Shown one piece after another: positions 43,051 through 52,816 of a stretch of DNA of 64,000 nucleotides (within the stretch, counting starts at the first letter, position 1; each line of letters opens with the position of its first letter). The notes below the pieces were generated by a model. That model saw only the letters and a list, made by a program, of their open reading frames with translations, did no database searches and was not told where the DNA came from. The position numbers and the translations under genes were made by a program. Source of the DNA: a bacterium (GTDB lineage: Bacteria; Chloroflexota; Dormibacteria; UBA8260; Bog-877). The stretch is from NCBI GenBank assembly GCA_021802115.1, contig JAKABA010000001.1, forward strand, positions 62,001 to 126,000, written 5' to 3'.

Positions 43051-44550
43051 GTGGACCTGGACGTGGAGTTCTCCAACCTGCCATTGGATCAGCTCTCATC
43101 CGCAGCCATGGAGGCGATGGGCTCTGTCCCCGGGCTGGAGTACGGGGATCTCAGGGTGCACCGCGACCGGGTCCAGGGGATCCACGTCCGGGAGCGCGAC
43201 CTGATCTCGCTCAGCGACTCCCAGCCCCAGGGCCTCGGGGTCAGAGTGGTGGTCGATGGGTCATTCGGGTTCGCCGCCGTCAGCGAACTGAGCCAGGAAT
43301 CGGTGGTTGGTGCCGTGCGGGCGGCTGCCGAGATGGCTCGTCAGCTGCGGCCACTGTTGGACGAGCCCGTGCTGCTGGCCGACGAGCCCAGCCATCAGGA
43401 GGTGTGGGAGGCGCCAGTCAGGCTCAGCCCGTTCGAGGTTCCGGCCGAGCGCAAGATCGAGTTCCTGATGGAGGCGGCCGCCGCCGCTCTTTCGGCCGGG
43501 GCCCAGTTCGCCGAGTTCTACTGCCTTGCGGTTGAGGAGAACCGCTTCTTCGCCAGCACGGAGGGCTCCCGGATCCGGCAGCAGCGGGTCAGGGTCAATC
43601 CCGTCCTGGAGGTGGGGATGGTCGACGAACAGGGCTCGGGGCTGGTGGAGACGATGCGCTCCCTGTGCCGTCCGGTCGCCCGCGGCTGGGAGTACGTGGA
43701 GTCGTACGGATTCAAGCAGGAGGCCCCCCAGTTGGTGGAGTGGCTGCAGGAGAAGCTGGCCGCTCCCTCGGTCTCCCCCGGGCCCCAGGATCTGGTCATC
43801 GACCCTTCCAACCTCTGGCTCACCCTCCACGAGTCGGTCGCCCATGGCACCGAGCTGGACCGAGCCCTTGGGTACGAGGCCAACTTCGCCGGCACCACCT
43901 TCGCCACCCCCGACAAGGTTGGCTCCCTGCGGTACGGCTCGCCTCTGATGCACGTCACCGGGGACCGCACCGAGCCCTTCGGCCTGGCCACGGTAGGGTT
44001 TGACGACGAGGGGGTCGCGGCCCAGCGCTGGGACATCATCCGCGATGGCATTCTGGTCGGATATCAGCTCAACCGTCAGATGGCTCGCAAGTTCAACCTG
44101 CCCAGATCCAACGGTTGTGCCTTTGCCGACAGCTGGGCCCATGTCCCCCTGCAGCGGATGCCCAACGTCTCCTTGCAGCCGGACCCGGAGCGGGACACGA
44201 CCCTGGAGGAGCTGCTGGGGGAGGTGAGGGAGGGGGTCTACATCATGGGGGACAAGTCCTGGTCCATCGACCAGCAGCGCTACAACTTCCAGTTCACCGG
44301 GCAGCGCTTCTACCGGATCCACAAGGGACGCCTGGCGGGCCAGCTTCGTGATGTCGCCTACCAGTCCCGCACTCCCGACTTCTGGGGCCGCATGGCGGCC
44401 ATCGGAGGCAGGTCCTCCTGGCGGCTGGAGGGTGCCATGAATTGCGGCAAGGGCCAGCCCGAGCAGGTGGCCCCGGTATCCCACGGCTGTCCGCCCGCGC
44501 TCTTCCGCCAGATCAACGTGCTCAACTCCCGACAGGAGGGGAGCAAGTGA
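43051..44550 (+). CDS. tldD: TldD-family metalloprotease subunit
   Basis: A 499-residue TldD. The zinc motif is LHESVAHGTELDR (HExxxH); GTTFATPDKVGSLRYG and the C-terminal SHGCPPALFRQINVLNS are also family-typical. TldD/TldE heterodimers trim peptides, for example RiPP leader peptides or antitoxins. GTG at 43051 follows GGAGGAGG at a good distance; GTG 43021 would add 10 residues but lies against the terminator. The stop overlaps the tldE start. Confidence 0.93.
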   Translation: MDLDVEFSNLPLDQLSSAAMEAMGSVPGLEYGDLRVHRDRVQGIHVRERDLISLSDSQPQGLGVRVVVDGSFGFAAVSELSQESVVGAVRAAAEMARQLRPLLDEPVLLADEPSHQEVWEAPVRLSPFEVPAERKIEFLMEAAAAALSAGAQFAEFYCLAVEENRFFASTEGSRIRQQRVRVNPVLEVGMVDEQGSGLVETMRSLCRPVARGWEYVESYGFKQEAPQLVEWLQEKLAAPSVSPGPQDLVIDPSNLWLTLHESVAHGTELDRALGYEANFAGTTFATPDKVGSLRYGSPLMHVTGDRTEPFGLATVGFDDEGVAAQRWDIIRDGILVGYQLNRQMARKFNLPRSNGCAFADSWAHVPLQRMPNVSLQPDPERDTTLEELLGEVREGVYIMGDKSWSIDQQRYNFQFTGQRFYRIHKGRLAGQLRDVAYQSRTPDFWGRMAAIGGRSSWRLEGAMNCGKGQPEQVAPVSHGCPPALFRQINVLNSRQEGSK

Positions 44551-45902
44551 ACCTGGCGGAGATCGTCGCAATTGGGATCGAGGAGGCCGGAGCGGCGGTG
44601 GTGCTCGCCAGCCACTCCAGCTCCGTCAACTGCCGGCTGGCCAACAACACCGTCACCACCAACGGCCGCGAGGAGTCCACCTCGGCCGGGGTGGTCGCCA
44701 TCGAGTCCGATCAGGTTGGGGTTGAGGCGGCCGACGTCCAGCAGAGAGAGCAGGTCCTGCGGCTGGCGCGGGTGGCCCGCGAGCGCGCCCTGGTGAGCCC
44801 TCCCGCCCCCGACGCCATGCCGCTTCTCGGCCCCGCTGAGGCGGCCCCTCCCGGGGCCGAGCCGCCATCCGTTGACGAAGACGCATTCCCGCTGGACCCG
44901 ATCCTGCCGGCCCTGCAGCGAGCTCTGGAGGAGAGTCGGCGCGACGGGCTGCAGCTGTACGGCTACGCCGAGACCAGCCAGCAGCTGGAGGAGCTCGGCA
45001 CCAGCACTGGGGTCCGCCTTCGTGGCGGTCGGAGGGCTGCCTCAGTCACCCTGACCCTCAAGACATCCGACCTCAGGCGCAGCGTATGGGCAGGCGGGCT
45101 GGCCTCAGGGGCCGAAGGGCTCGATGTGGCCGGCATGTACCGGGGGCTGCGCGAGCGGCTGGACTGGACCAAACGTGAGCTTCAGCTCGATCCCGGCCAC
45201 TACCAGGTGATCCTGCAGCCGTCGGCGACGGCGGATATGCTGCTCCGGCTGGCCTGGGAGATGCAGGCGCGAGGCGCGGACGAGGAGCGGACGGTCTTCT
45301 CCCGCAAGGGGGGCACCCGGGTTGGGGAGCAGATGTACGCTTCTGAGGTCACGGTCGAGAGCGACCCAAACGACCCTCGGATGAGAGTCCCAGGGTTCGT
45401 GCGCAGCCTGCGCTCCAGTGAGTACAGCTCGGTCTTCGACAATGGGCTCGCGGTGGGAGAGACGACCTGGATCGACCATGGGGTCCAGGGAGAGCTGATC
45501 TGCCCTCGGCGTTGGGCCAAGGACCACGGCCATCCGGTCACACCAGACGTCGAGAACCTGCGGATGAGGGGCACCTCGACCTCGTTGCAGGAGATGATCG
45601 CCGGCACCGAGCGAGCCCTGCTCATCACATCTCTCTGGTACATCCGGGACGTTGATCCCTCAACCCTTTTATTGACTGGCCTGACCAGGGATGGAGTCTT
45701 CCTGATCGAGCACGGCAAGGTGGTTGGCGCGGTCAACAACTTCCGCTTCAACGAGAGCCCGGTCGGGGTCCTGCAGCGGACCACCCAGATCGGAAGGGCT
45801 GAGCTCGCCCTCTCCCGGGAGATGGGGGACTCGGTCTTCACCGAGGCACCACCCATCAGGGTGGAGGGGTTCTTCATGTCCTCAGCCTCCGACGCCATCT
45901 GA
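44547..45902 (+). CDS. tldE: TldE/PmbA-family subunit
   Basis: A 451-residue partner of TldD without the HExxxH motif. Visible family features: NCRLANNTVTTNGREESTSAGV near the start, GEQMYASEVTVESDPNDPRM, FDNGLAVGETTWIDHGV and MRGTSTSLQEMIAGTERALLITSLWYIRDVD. GTG 44547 overlaps the tldD stop (GTGA). No RiPP precursor or maturation gene is nearby, so the substrate is unknown. Confidence 0.92.
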   Translation: MNLAEIVAIGIEEAGAAVVLASHSSSVNCRLANNTVTTNGREESTSAGVVAIESDQVGVEAADVQQREQVLRLARVARERALVSPPAPDAMPLLGPAEAAPPGAEPPSVDEDAFPLDPILPALQRALEESRRDGLQLYGYAETSQQLEELGTSTGVRLRGGRRAASVTLTLKTSDLRRSVWAGGLASGAEGLDVAGMYRGLRERLDWTKRELQLDPGHYQVILQPSATADMLLRLAWEMQARGADEERTVFSRKGGTRVGEQMYASEVTVESDPNDPRMRVPGFVRSLRSSEYSSVFDNGLAVGETTWIDHGVQGELICPRRWAKDHGHPVTPDVENLRMRGTSTSLQEMIAGTERALLITSLWYIRDVDPSTLLLTGLTRDGVFLIEHGKVVGAVNNFRFNESPVGVLQRTTQIGRAELALSREMGDSVFTEAPPIRVEGFFMSSASDAI

Positions 45903-45927
45903 ACGCGGCGGTGGCGGCCACCTCTGG

Positions 45928-46782
45928 ATGACCGAGCCCCTGGAGCTGACGATCCAAGTGAGCGTGGGCGGGCTGTCAGTGCGCGAGTGGCCGGGCGAGG
46001 GCCGCCCGATCGTGTGTCTCCACGGGCTGGCCAGCAACGCCCGCTGGTGGGATCCGGTGGCGGACCGACTCGAGCCTAGCCATCGGGTCCTGGCGGTCGA
46101 CCTGCGCGGCCACGGGAGGAGCGAACGCCCCGACGCCGGCTACGGGTTTCCCGAGGTGGGAGGGGATGTGGTCCAGCTGTTGGACCACCTGGGGCTGTCA
46201 GGGGCGGTTCTGGTGGGGCATAGCTGGGGTGCCAGCGTCGCCCTCTGGGCCGCCGGCCAAGCGGCATCGGTGGCCGGCGTGGTGTGCGTGGACGGAGGGG
46301 CAGTAGACCTGCGCGCTGTCTTCGGACCTACCTGGGCAGAGGCTCGCGAGCGTATGCGGCCACCGCGACCTGAGCGACTCGACGAGGCCAAGGTGCGCAG
46401 CCACGTGGCCCACTCGGCGCTCTCAGAGGAGATTGGTGAGGGGCCGGCTGCGGCCGCCATCATGGGCAACTTCGAGGTTGGGCCCGAGGGCTGGCTCCTG
46501 CCCCGCCTGTCCATGGGCCACCACATGGAGATCGCCGAAGCGCTCTACCACCTGGACCAGATGGCCCTCTGGAGAAATGTTGCCTGTCCGGTGCGCTTTC
46601 TGATGGCCGAGTCTGGGGAAGTCGCCAGCAAGCGGGCGGCGGTCGACATCGCCCGCCGCACCTTGAGGGGGCGGTCCGATGCCGTCTTCATTTCGGGGCA
46701 GCACGACCTTCCCATCCAGCGCCCCGGCCAGGTGGCCGCCTGGGTCCTGGACTTCGCGGCGGGGCTGCCTGCCCTCACTTGA
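45928..46782 (+). CDS. Alpha/beta hydrolase
   Basis: A 284-residue alpha/beta-fold hydrolase. Oxyanion segment VCLHGLASNARWWDPV, then VDLRGHGRSERPDAGYGF, nucleophile elbow VLVGHSWGASVALW (Ser), and a late His in ISGQHDLPIQRPGQVA. It resembles esterases, haloperoxidase-like and lactone hydrolases; the substrate cannot be told. It starts at ATG 45928, 25 bases after tldE, and may be co-transcribed. Confidence 0.88.
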   Translation: MTEPLELTIQVSVGGLSVREWPGEGRPIVCLHGLASNARWWDPVADRLEPSHRVLAVDLRGHGRSERPDAGYGFPEVGGDVVQLLDHLGLSGAVLVGHSWGASVALWAAGQAASVAGVVCVDGGAVDLRAVFGPTWAEARERMRPPRPERLDEAKVRSHVAHSALSEEIGEGPAAAAIMGNFEVGPEGWLLPRLSMGHHMEIAEALYHLDQMALWRNVACPVRFLMAESGEVASKRAAVDIARRTLRGRSDAVFISGQHDLPIQRPGQVAAWVLDFAAGLPALT

Positions 46783-46813
46783 ATGCGCGGCGACCCGGAG
46801 TGGGCCGGTCGGC

Positions 46814-48715
46814 TCAAGCGAAGATGAGTTCCGCGCAGGCCTGAGCGTCCTGGAAGGCTCGTAGCCGGCTGCGGGGAGAGGGGATGTAGTGGGTGAAGTA
46901 TCGCGCTCCCTCGGTGACGGCCCCGAAAACCCAGAGGTTCGCCTCTGGCTTGCCGTCGGCGCCGACCGGATGGAAATTGGTGGTGAGCGCGATGCTGCCG
47001 ACGGGGCGGCCGCCGATGTCGAGCTGTTGCACACGGCCTCGGTGATAGAGGCTCCTGAGCAGCTCTGACTCCGAGCGGTGGACCGTGGGGTCCTCGAGAT
47101 AGCCGCGAATCAGGAGCGGCACCACCTCCGAGAACGGCTCGGCGAGGTGGGTGGCACGAAGCTCGAGGAGTGCCTCGGGAGCTTGCGTGACCATCGGTGC
47201 CGGGCCGAGCGGCATCCGCACTACTCCGGCGTCCATGAGCGCCAGCAGCTGTTGCGAGCGCACCGCCGGTGGCCCCGCCACCAGCCTGGTCACCCGTCCC
47301 CGGATCTGGGAGAAGAAGTCGAGGTGGGAATCCGCGGTCAGGCCGCCAAATTCCACCGCATTGCGCATTGGATCTCGAAGGAAGCGCAGCACTTCGTAAG
47401 CGGCCTTTACGGGGCTGGTGCCCGGGGGCCGGAGCGCCTCATCCAAGTCGGCGGCAACCCGGTCGTACACATACGACTCGTAGTCCTCGCCGGAGGCGAA
47501 ACCGGACTCGAGATCGGGGAAGAAATGTTCGGCTGGTTCGAACCGCCCGAACCTGGGTGCCAGCCTGGCCAACTCGGCCTCGAACCGTCCCTCCGCCCAG
47601 GCCCTTATGAGGCTGCTGCGCGTGCTCTCAGCCGCCGCCCCTCCAAGGGCGAGCCGGACCGACTGGGAGTAGTAGCAGAGCTGCATCTCACCGTAGATCA
47701 GGGGCATCAGGTCTCTTCGTGCATCGAGGGGAGTGGCCCGCCCGTCACCGGGTGCCCCAGCTCCTTGCCCGCCACGGCTCTTAAGGTTCCAGATGCCCAA
47801 CTCATAGCTGTCGGTGGCATCAGGAATCCCCATCGCCTTGGCGCAGTGGGGGAGACCACCACGTGAATACAGGTGGATCTGAGGCTCGCGTCCGCTGGGG
47901 GTGTATCGGAGTCGATCGCCATCGCCGCTGAATGAACCGCCCCGCCCGCTGGTCAGGGCTGCCACCACGTCGATCGCCACCAGGCCCATCCCGGCCACTG
48001 CTATGGTGGCTCCCGGCATTACCCGGGAGGCGTAGCCCTCGACCGGGTATGGGCTGACCAGGCGGCTTCCCGCGACCGAGGCGGGCGGGGCGGCGTTGGC
48101 GGCGTGCCCGACCGTGATCACCACGTGTTCGACTCGGAGCACTTCGCCATTGGCGAGGAGGATGCGCTCGTGACCATTTCCAGCAGAGGCGATGTCTACG
48201 GCCCGAGTGCGGTGGAGCACGATCTCGGTGTGCGGACCTGCGTCCGCAGCCAGCCGGTGGAAGAACCATTCCAGGTATTCCCCGAGAACCCTGCGAGGCA
48301 GGAAATCGTCGGCAGTTGGCTCGCGACCTCCCTGGCCTCTCAGACACCGCTCGCCCACCCAGCGGTAGCCGCGAGCCATCACCCACTGGTGCAGGCTGAT
48401 TCCGTACGCCGGGACCCGTGGTTGGTCGGTCCATGGGTAGAGTGAGATCTGCCCACAGGGTGTGTTCAACAGGAAGTAGTCGGGCTGGTCCAGCGCGTAC
48501 ACACCCACCCCGGGTGGGCCCGGCTCGATGACGTGGACCCTGGTGGTCCCAGTCCCGGACGCCCGGGCGGCGGCCACCAGCCGTTCGAGGACACAAAGGC
48601 CCCAGGCTCCTAGGCCCACCACCGCTACCTCCAAAGGCGCGCGCGGAGCTGCCCGCCAGGCCAGCTTGGTGGCCCTGGATCGGGGCCTGCGCAGCTGGCT
48701 GGGAGCGGTCGTCAC
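46814..48715 (-). CDS. FAD/NAD(P)-binding protein (FAD_NAD_binding_9-like)
   Basis: A 633-residue protein with an N-terminal Rossmann dinucleotide site VAVVGLGAWGLCVLERL and IEPGPPGVGVY, then LDQPDYFLLNTPCGQISLYP, and a second dinucleotide segment VVITVGHAANAAPP and ATIAVAGMGLVAIDVVAAL. The C-terminal end (GRPVGSIALTTNFHPVGADG, LWVFGAVTEGARYFTHYIPS) is typical of these proteins. Some relatives act as flavin mono-oxygenases in amino-acid tailoring, but the reaction is not known. It is the last gene of a three-gene minus-strand cluster with MetY-like and MetA-like genes, 64 bases from its neighbour, suggesting it modifies a homoserine-derived sulfur or selenium compound. Confidence 0.78.
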   Translation of the reverse strand: MTTAPSQLRRPRSRATKLAWRAAPRAPLEVAVVGLGAWGLCVLERLVAAARASGTGTTRVHVIEPGPPGVGVYALDQPDYFLLNTPCGQISLYPWTDQPRVPAYGISLHQWVMARGYRWVGERCLRGQGGREPTADDFLPRRVLGEYLEWFFHRLAADAGPHTEIVLHRTRAVDIASAGNGHERILLANGEVLRVEHVVITVGHAANAAPPASVAGSRLVSPYPVEGYASRVMPGATIAVAGMGLVAIDVVAALTSGRGGSFSGDGDRLRYTPSGREPQIHLYSRGGLPHCAKAMGIPDATDSYELGIWNLKSRGGQGAGAPGDGRATPLDARRDLMPLIYGEMQLCYYSQSVRLALGGAAAESTRSSLIRAWAEGRFEAELARLAPRFGRFEPAEHFFPDLESGFASGEDYESYVYDRVAADLDEALRPPGTSPVKAAYEVLRFLRDPMRNAVEFGGLTADSHLDFFSQIRGRVTRLVAGPPAVRSQQLLALMDAGVVRMPLGPAPMVTQAPEALLELRATHLAEPFSEVVPLLIRGYLEDPTVHRSESELLRSLYHRGRVQQLDIGGRPVGSIALTTNFHPVGADGKPEANLWVFGAVTEGARYFTHYIPSPRSRLRAFQDAQACAELIFA

Positions 48716-48779
48716 CTCCTGCTCCGTTTCAATGGCTCGCTCCCGGCCGTAGGCGCACCGTTCATCAGCGTGATCGAGC

Positions 48780-50075
48780 TCAATTGGCGTGACCAGTGGC
48801 GCCGCTGGTGGCTACCGTCAGTGCCTGGTCCAGGTCCTCGAGCAGGTCGTCGACGTGCTCGAGGCCGATCGACAGCCTGATCGCCTCCGGTCGCACCCCC
48901 GCCTGGAGAAGTTCGGACGGGGAGAGCTGACGGTGGGTGGTGGAGGCCGGGTGGCTCACCAGCGACTTGGCGTCACCCAGGTTGACCAGGCGCTTGAAGA
49001 GCTTGACCGAGTTGAAGAATCGGATGCCCGCCGGATAGCCACCCACCACGCCGAAGGTGAGCATGAAGAGGGCATGGCTGCGCAGGTAGCGGAGCGCCAA
49101 CTCGTGGCAAGGGTCATCGGGGAAATCAGCGAAGCTGACCCAATCCACCCGGGAATCAGCGGCCAGCCACGCCGCTACCCGACGGGCGTTGGCCTCGTGC
49201 CGTTCGAGGCGAACTGAGAGCGTCTCCAATCCCTGCAGGAGCAGAAAGGCGTTGAACGGCGACAGGGTGGGCCCGAAGTTCCGCAGGCCCACGGTGCGGC
49301 AGCGAACGATATAGGCGCTCTCGGCGAAGCGTTCGTTGTAGACCACGCCGTGGAAGGCAGGCTCGGGCCGGCTGAACATCGGAAACCGATCGGGATGGCG
49401 GCTCCAAGGGAACGTTCCGCCGTCGACGATAGCGCCGCCCAGGGTGGTTCCATGACCGCCGATGAGCTTGGTGAGCGAGTGGACCACTACGTCCGCTCCA
49501 TATTGGATCGGCTTGAGCAACAGTGGTGTGGGTACCGTGTTGTCAACGATCAACGGCAAGCCCTGGCCGTGAGCCAGCGCCGAGAGGCGCTCCAGGTCGA
49601 CAATGTTGCCGGCAGGATTACCCACGCTTTCGCAGAAGATGGCCCGGGTGTCGCCATCGATCAGGGGCGCCATCGCTTGGGGGTCGTCACTCGTGGCGAA
49701 GCGCACCTCGATGCCGTGGCTGGGCAGGACGTGGGCGAAGAGGGTGAAGGTGGCGCCGTACAACTGCGGCACGCTCACTATGTTTCCCCCCTGACGGGCC
49801 AGATTCAGCACCGAGTGCACCACCGCAGCGGAGCCGGAACTGAACGTGACTGCGCCCACGCCGCCCTCGAGCGCGGCCAGCCTGCGCTCCAGCACATCGT
49901 TGGTGGGATTGTTAAGCCGGTTGTAGTGAAACCCGGGAGTTTCAAGGTCGAAAACCGCACCCGCATGCTCCGCGTCGATGAAGTCATGGGCCACGGTCTG
50001 GTAGATGGGGACCGCCACTGCCCGGGTGGAGTCGGCCATGTAGCCGCCGTGGATCGCGACCGTCTCGTCACGCAT
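48780..50075 (-). CDS. metY: O-acetylhomoserine (thiol)-lyase, MetY-like PLP enzyme
   Basis: A 431-residue Cys/Met-metabolism PLP enzyme. The start MRDETVAIHGGY is the classic MetY N-terminus. PLP-site features: FSSGSAAVVHSVLNLARQG, IFCESVGNPAGNIVDLE, VDNTVPTPLLLKPIQYGAD, and the Schiff-base Lys in VHSLTKLIGGHGTTLGG. The end is VRLSIGLEHVDDLLEDLDQAL. It converts an activated homoserine plus sulfide (or another nucleophile) to homocysteine or an analogue. A TTG at 50114 would add 13 residues. It works with the upstream acyltransferase-like gene. Confidence 0.92.
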   Translation of the reverse strand: MRDETVAIHGGYMADSTRAVAVPIYQTVAHDFIDAEHAGAVFDLETPGFHYNRLNNPTNDVLERRLAALEGGVGAVTFSSGSAAVVHSVLNLARQGGNIVSVPQLYGATFTLFAHVLPSHGIEVRFATSDDPQAMAPLIDGDTRAIFCESVGNPAGNIVDLERLSALAHGQGLPLIVDNTVPTPLLLKPIQYGADVVVHSLTKLIGGHGTTLGGAIVDGGTFPWSRHPDRFPMFSRPEPAFHGVVYNERFAESAYIVRCRTVGLRNFGPTLSPFNAFLLLQGLETLSVRLERHEANARRVAAWLAADSRVDWVSFADFPDDPCHELALRYLRSHALFMLTFGVVGGYPAGIRFFNSVKLFKRLVNLGDAKSLVSHPASTTHRQLSPSELLQAGVRPEAIRLSIGLEHVDDLLEDLDQALTVATSGATGHAN

Positions 50076-50138
50076 CGGACTGATCCGCAGTGGCGGCCGG
50101 GCTCTGCTGCCCAAACCCTGACCGGCTGCCCCTAGGCT

Positions 50139-51212
50139 TCAAACCAGCGCCGTCCCGGCCGTGCCCAGGCCCGTCGTCTGAGGCTGCCTGCGCGCTTGCA
50201 GATGACTCAACCAGTTGCTGTAGAGACGCACCGCAGGGGTCGTCCAGCGTGGTTTGATGTGCTCTTCGAGCGCCTCGGTGGGGAAGCTGCCCAACAGCTC
50301 CTCGCGGGGGCCGTGGCTCGTGACCAGATGCTCGAACCGAGCCAGGATGGCATCCCCGACTGGGTCGAAGTAGCCGCGGGGTCGGGCCGGGTAGGTGGCT
50401 GCCTCTCCCCGCAGGTAGCGGCGCACGTCGCGTCGATGCTCGCGCAGCAGGGTCGTGGGGCCGTACTCCGGGTGACCCTGGTAGAGCAGAAACAGGCAGT
50501 TATGCCGCATTTTGGCCATCGCCGTCCAGGTGGTGGCCGACTCCAGCAGGGGCAGGTAGCCGACTGCGCGCATCCGACTGGCATCGACATCGTTGAGCCG
50601 TGAATGGGGCATCCACGCGGTCCGGCCCATGCCTTGGACCAAACTGCCCTCACCGGCAACCGAGTCGCGAAAGACGCCGGTGGCCTTGGCCGGGAGGGGG
50701 GTGCGCTCAAGGCCATCGAAGAGCAGGACAGCGGCATGGGCGGCCAGGCACGAGAGCAGGGTGGCCCTGGTATTGGTCTCGGCCCACTCGATAAGTGTGG
50801 CGAGATTGGCGAAGAACGGTTCATCGGTCAGTCGTGAGCAGGAGGGCTCAGTGCCGGTGACGATAAGGGCATCGCTGTGCCCACGATAGATGTCGTCGAG
50901 GGGCAAGTAGTCGGTGGCGATGGCCCGCCGCACCTCGGCGCCCCGGGGGACGCCGGGCATCCAGTACTTAACCAGCTGGAAGGGTACACCGGCAGCGGCC
51001 GCGGTCAGCAAATCGGCAAACTGACGCTCCGTCTCGCGAAATGCTCCGTCGGGCATGTTGTTCACGAGTGCCACGACCAGCGGGGTATCCCTCAAGCAGG
51101 CGCGCTGATGCCTGCCACGCTCCTCGAACAACCACCCCCGATGACTGAGGGCCTGACGGTGCTCCTGCAAGGACGATGGCGTTCTAGCAGCGTAGCGGTC
51201 GCCTGCTTTCAT
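50139..51212 (-). CDS. Homoserine O-acyltransferase-like protein (MetA/HTS family)
   Basis: A 357-residue class-I amidotransferase-like protein of the MetA family. TPLVVALVNNMPDGAFRETERQF corresponds to the LNLMPxK region; YRGHSDALIVTGTEPSCSRL to the DGLIVTGAP region; the nucleophile Cys is in LLSCLAAHAAVLLF; the catalytic His/Glu is in YQGHPEYGPTTLLREHRRD. It differs clearly from standard MetA (for example MPDGAFRETERQF, and a longer C-terminus), so it may use another acyl donor or acceptor. ATG at 51212 is used; TTG 51221 is also possible. Placed before metY, it should supply the O-acylhomoserine substrate. Confidence 0.82.
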   Translation of the reverse strand: MKAGDRYAARTPSSLQEHRQALSHRGWLFEERGRHQRACLRDTPLVVALVNNMPDGAFRETERQFADLLTAAAAGVPFQLVKYWMPGVPRGAEVRRAIATDYLPLDDIYRGHSDALIVTGTEPSCSRLTDEPFFANLATLIEWAETNTRATLLSCLAAHAAVLLFDGLERTPLPAKATGVFRDSVAGEGSLVQGMGRTAWMPHSRLNDVDASRMRAVGYLPLLESATTWTAMAKMRHNCLFLLYQGHPEYGPTTLLREHRRDVRRYLRGEAATYPARPRGYFDPVGDAILARFEHLVTSHGPREELLGSFPTEALEEHIKPRWTTPAVRLYSNWLSHLQARRQPQTTGLGTAGTALV

Positions 51213-51457
51213 TGATGCCAACCCCGGGCCGATAACGTCGGCCGTCTCTTCCCACCAGAGGCATTATGGCCTAAGGCACGATGGTCGGCAAGTCCCAATC
51301 GCTCCAGCCGAGTTCAGGAGGTGGGCAGATCTGGTCCCACGGGGGGCCTCCGCCACGCGTTGTCCGCGGTGAGCGCCGCCTGGCAGACGCGCTACCAGCG
51401 CGAGTCGCGTCGGCGCAGCCTGGGCACCCCTCCTGCGACGGGGTCCCCCAACTGAGG

Positions 51458-52816
51458 TCAGCGGCCGATGGCGCGATACCGGAAGCCCGCCCGCTCCAGT
51501 TGGCTCGGATCCAAAAGATTGCGGCCATCAATCATGATCTTCTGGCGCATGGTCGCCGCCAGCGCGGCCCAATCTACGCCTGCGAACTCCTCCCACTCTG
51601 TTATCAGCAGCAGGGCATCACTGCCGTGGGCCAGGGCGCGAACATCAGCCACCATGGTCACTCCCGGGACGGGGACCTCACGGACCACCGGGTCGTAGCC
51701 GCTCACGCTCGCTCCCAGGGCGAGCAGGCGCCTGGCAATGTCCAGGCTGGGGGCGTCCCGGAGGTCGTCTGTCCCGGGCTTGAAGGCGAGCCCCAGGAGT
51801 CCGATGCGGCTACCTTTGAGAAGGCGGAGCTCTTGTTGGAGGAGTCGGATCACCACCCCGCGCTGGCGCTCGTTCACGGCCAGCGCGGCGTCCAGGACCT
51901 GGGTTGGCAGGCCGTACTCACGGGAGGTGCTGATGAAGGCGCTGAGATCCTTGCCGAGGCAGCTGCCGCCCCAGCCGATGCCAGCGTTGAGGAAGGAGCG
52001 TCCGATCCGCCGGTCGAGGCCGATCCCGCGGGCCACGTCCTGGATGCTGGCACCGACGGCCGAGGAGATGGCGGCGATCTCGTTGATGAAGCTCAACTTC
52101 AGAGCCAGGAATCCGTTGGCGGCGTACTTGATCAGCTCCGCCGAGGTGATCGACGTCGTCATCACCGTTGTTGTTCCGGCGGCCGCACTGAGCTCCGGGG
52201 CCACCTCGGGGAATCTCCGCTCGATGATGGCTTGGTAGAGCTGGCCGAGGCGGCGGCCGTCGGCCTCCCGGTCGACACCGAACACGATGCGATCGGGATA
52301 CATGGTGTCGAACACCGCGTGGCCCTCGCGCAGGAACTCCGGGCAGCTTCCCAGACTGAACTCGGGGCGCTGCCCTCCCTGGCCATCCTCGCCGGCGAGC
52401 TCGCCAGCGATCAGCTCGGAGACCAAGCGCCCGGTCCCCACCGGCACCGTGCATTTGTTGACCACCAAGACCGGGTCCGCAACTCGACGCCGGCGGAGGG
52501 ATCGTCCGATGCTGACAGCGGCGTTGCGGACAAAGGTCAGGTCGACGCCCCCATCGGCGGCGGTGGGCGAGGGCACCGCGATGATGCAGACGTCTGCGTC
52601 CGCGACCGCGTCATAGTCGCTCGTTAAGCGCAGGTGGCCCTTGACCCGCGCGAACAGCTCGGCCAAATATGGCTCGAAAAAGGGCAGCTCCCCCTGGGCC
52701 AGCAGGCGGACTCGGGTGGTATCCACGTCGACCAGGGTCAGATCGTGGCCGCAGTGGGCCAAGCAAAGGGCGGTGGTCAGGCCCACATGGCCCGCGCCGA
52801 GGACCGCGACTCGCAC
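51458..52816 (-). CDS. ugd: UDP-glucose/GDP-mannose 6-dehydrogenase family (UDP-glucose dehydrogenase)
   Basis: A 452-residue NAD-dependent sugar-nucleotide dehydrogenase making UDP-glucuronate, a precursor of acidic polysaccharides. NAD site VAVLGAGHVGLTTALCLAHCGHD; SP-T and IIAVPSPTAADGGVDL; catalytic Cys in GIGWGGSCLGKDL; C-terminal domain with IGLLGLAFKPGTDDLRDAPSLDI. GTG 52816 is chosen because the family begins exactly there and GGAGG precedes it; the frame continues upstream to 53230 with non-conserved sequence. First gene of the exopolysaccharide region, though on the opposite strand from the GH26 gene. Confidence 0.93.
   Translation of the reverse strand: MRVAVLGAGHVGLTTALCLAHCGHDLTLVDVDTTRVRLLAQGELPFFEPYLAELFARVKGHLRLTSDYDAVADADVCIIAVPSPTAADGGVDLTFVRNAAVSIGRSLRRRRVADPVLVVNKCTVPVGTGRLVSELIAGELAGEDGQGGQRPEFSLGSCPEFLREGHAVFDTMYPDRIVFGVDREADGRRLGQLYQAIIERRFPEVAPELSAAAGTTTVMTTSITSAELIKYAANGFLALKLSFINEIAAISSAVGASIQDVARGIGLDRRIGRSFLNAGIGWGGSCLGKDLSAFISTSREYGLPTQVLDAALAVNERQRGVVIRLLQQELRLLKGSRIGLLGLAFKPGTDDLRDAPSLDIARRLLALGASVSGYDPVVREVPVPGVTMVADVRALAHGSDALLLITEWEEFAGVDWAALAATMRQKIMIDGRNLLDPSQLERAGFRYRAIGR

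Noticed and set aside
43261..44571. A 436-codon minus-strand frame
   Set aside because: Antisense to tldD, which carries HExxxH and other family motifs.
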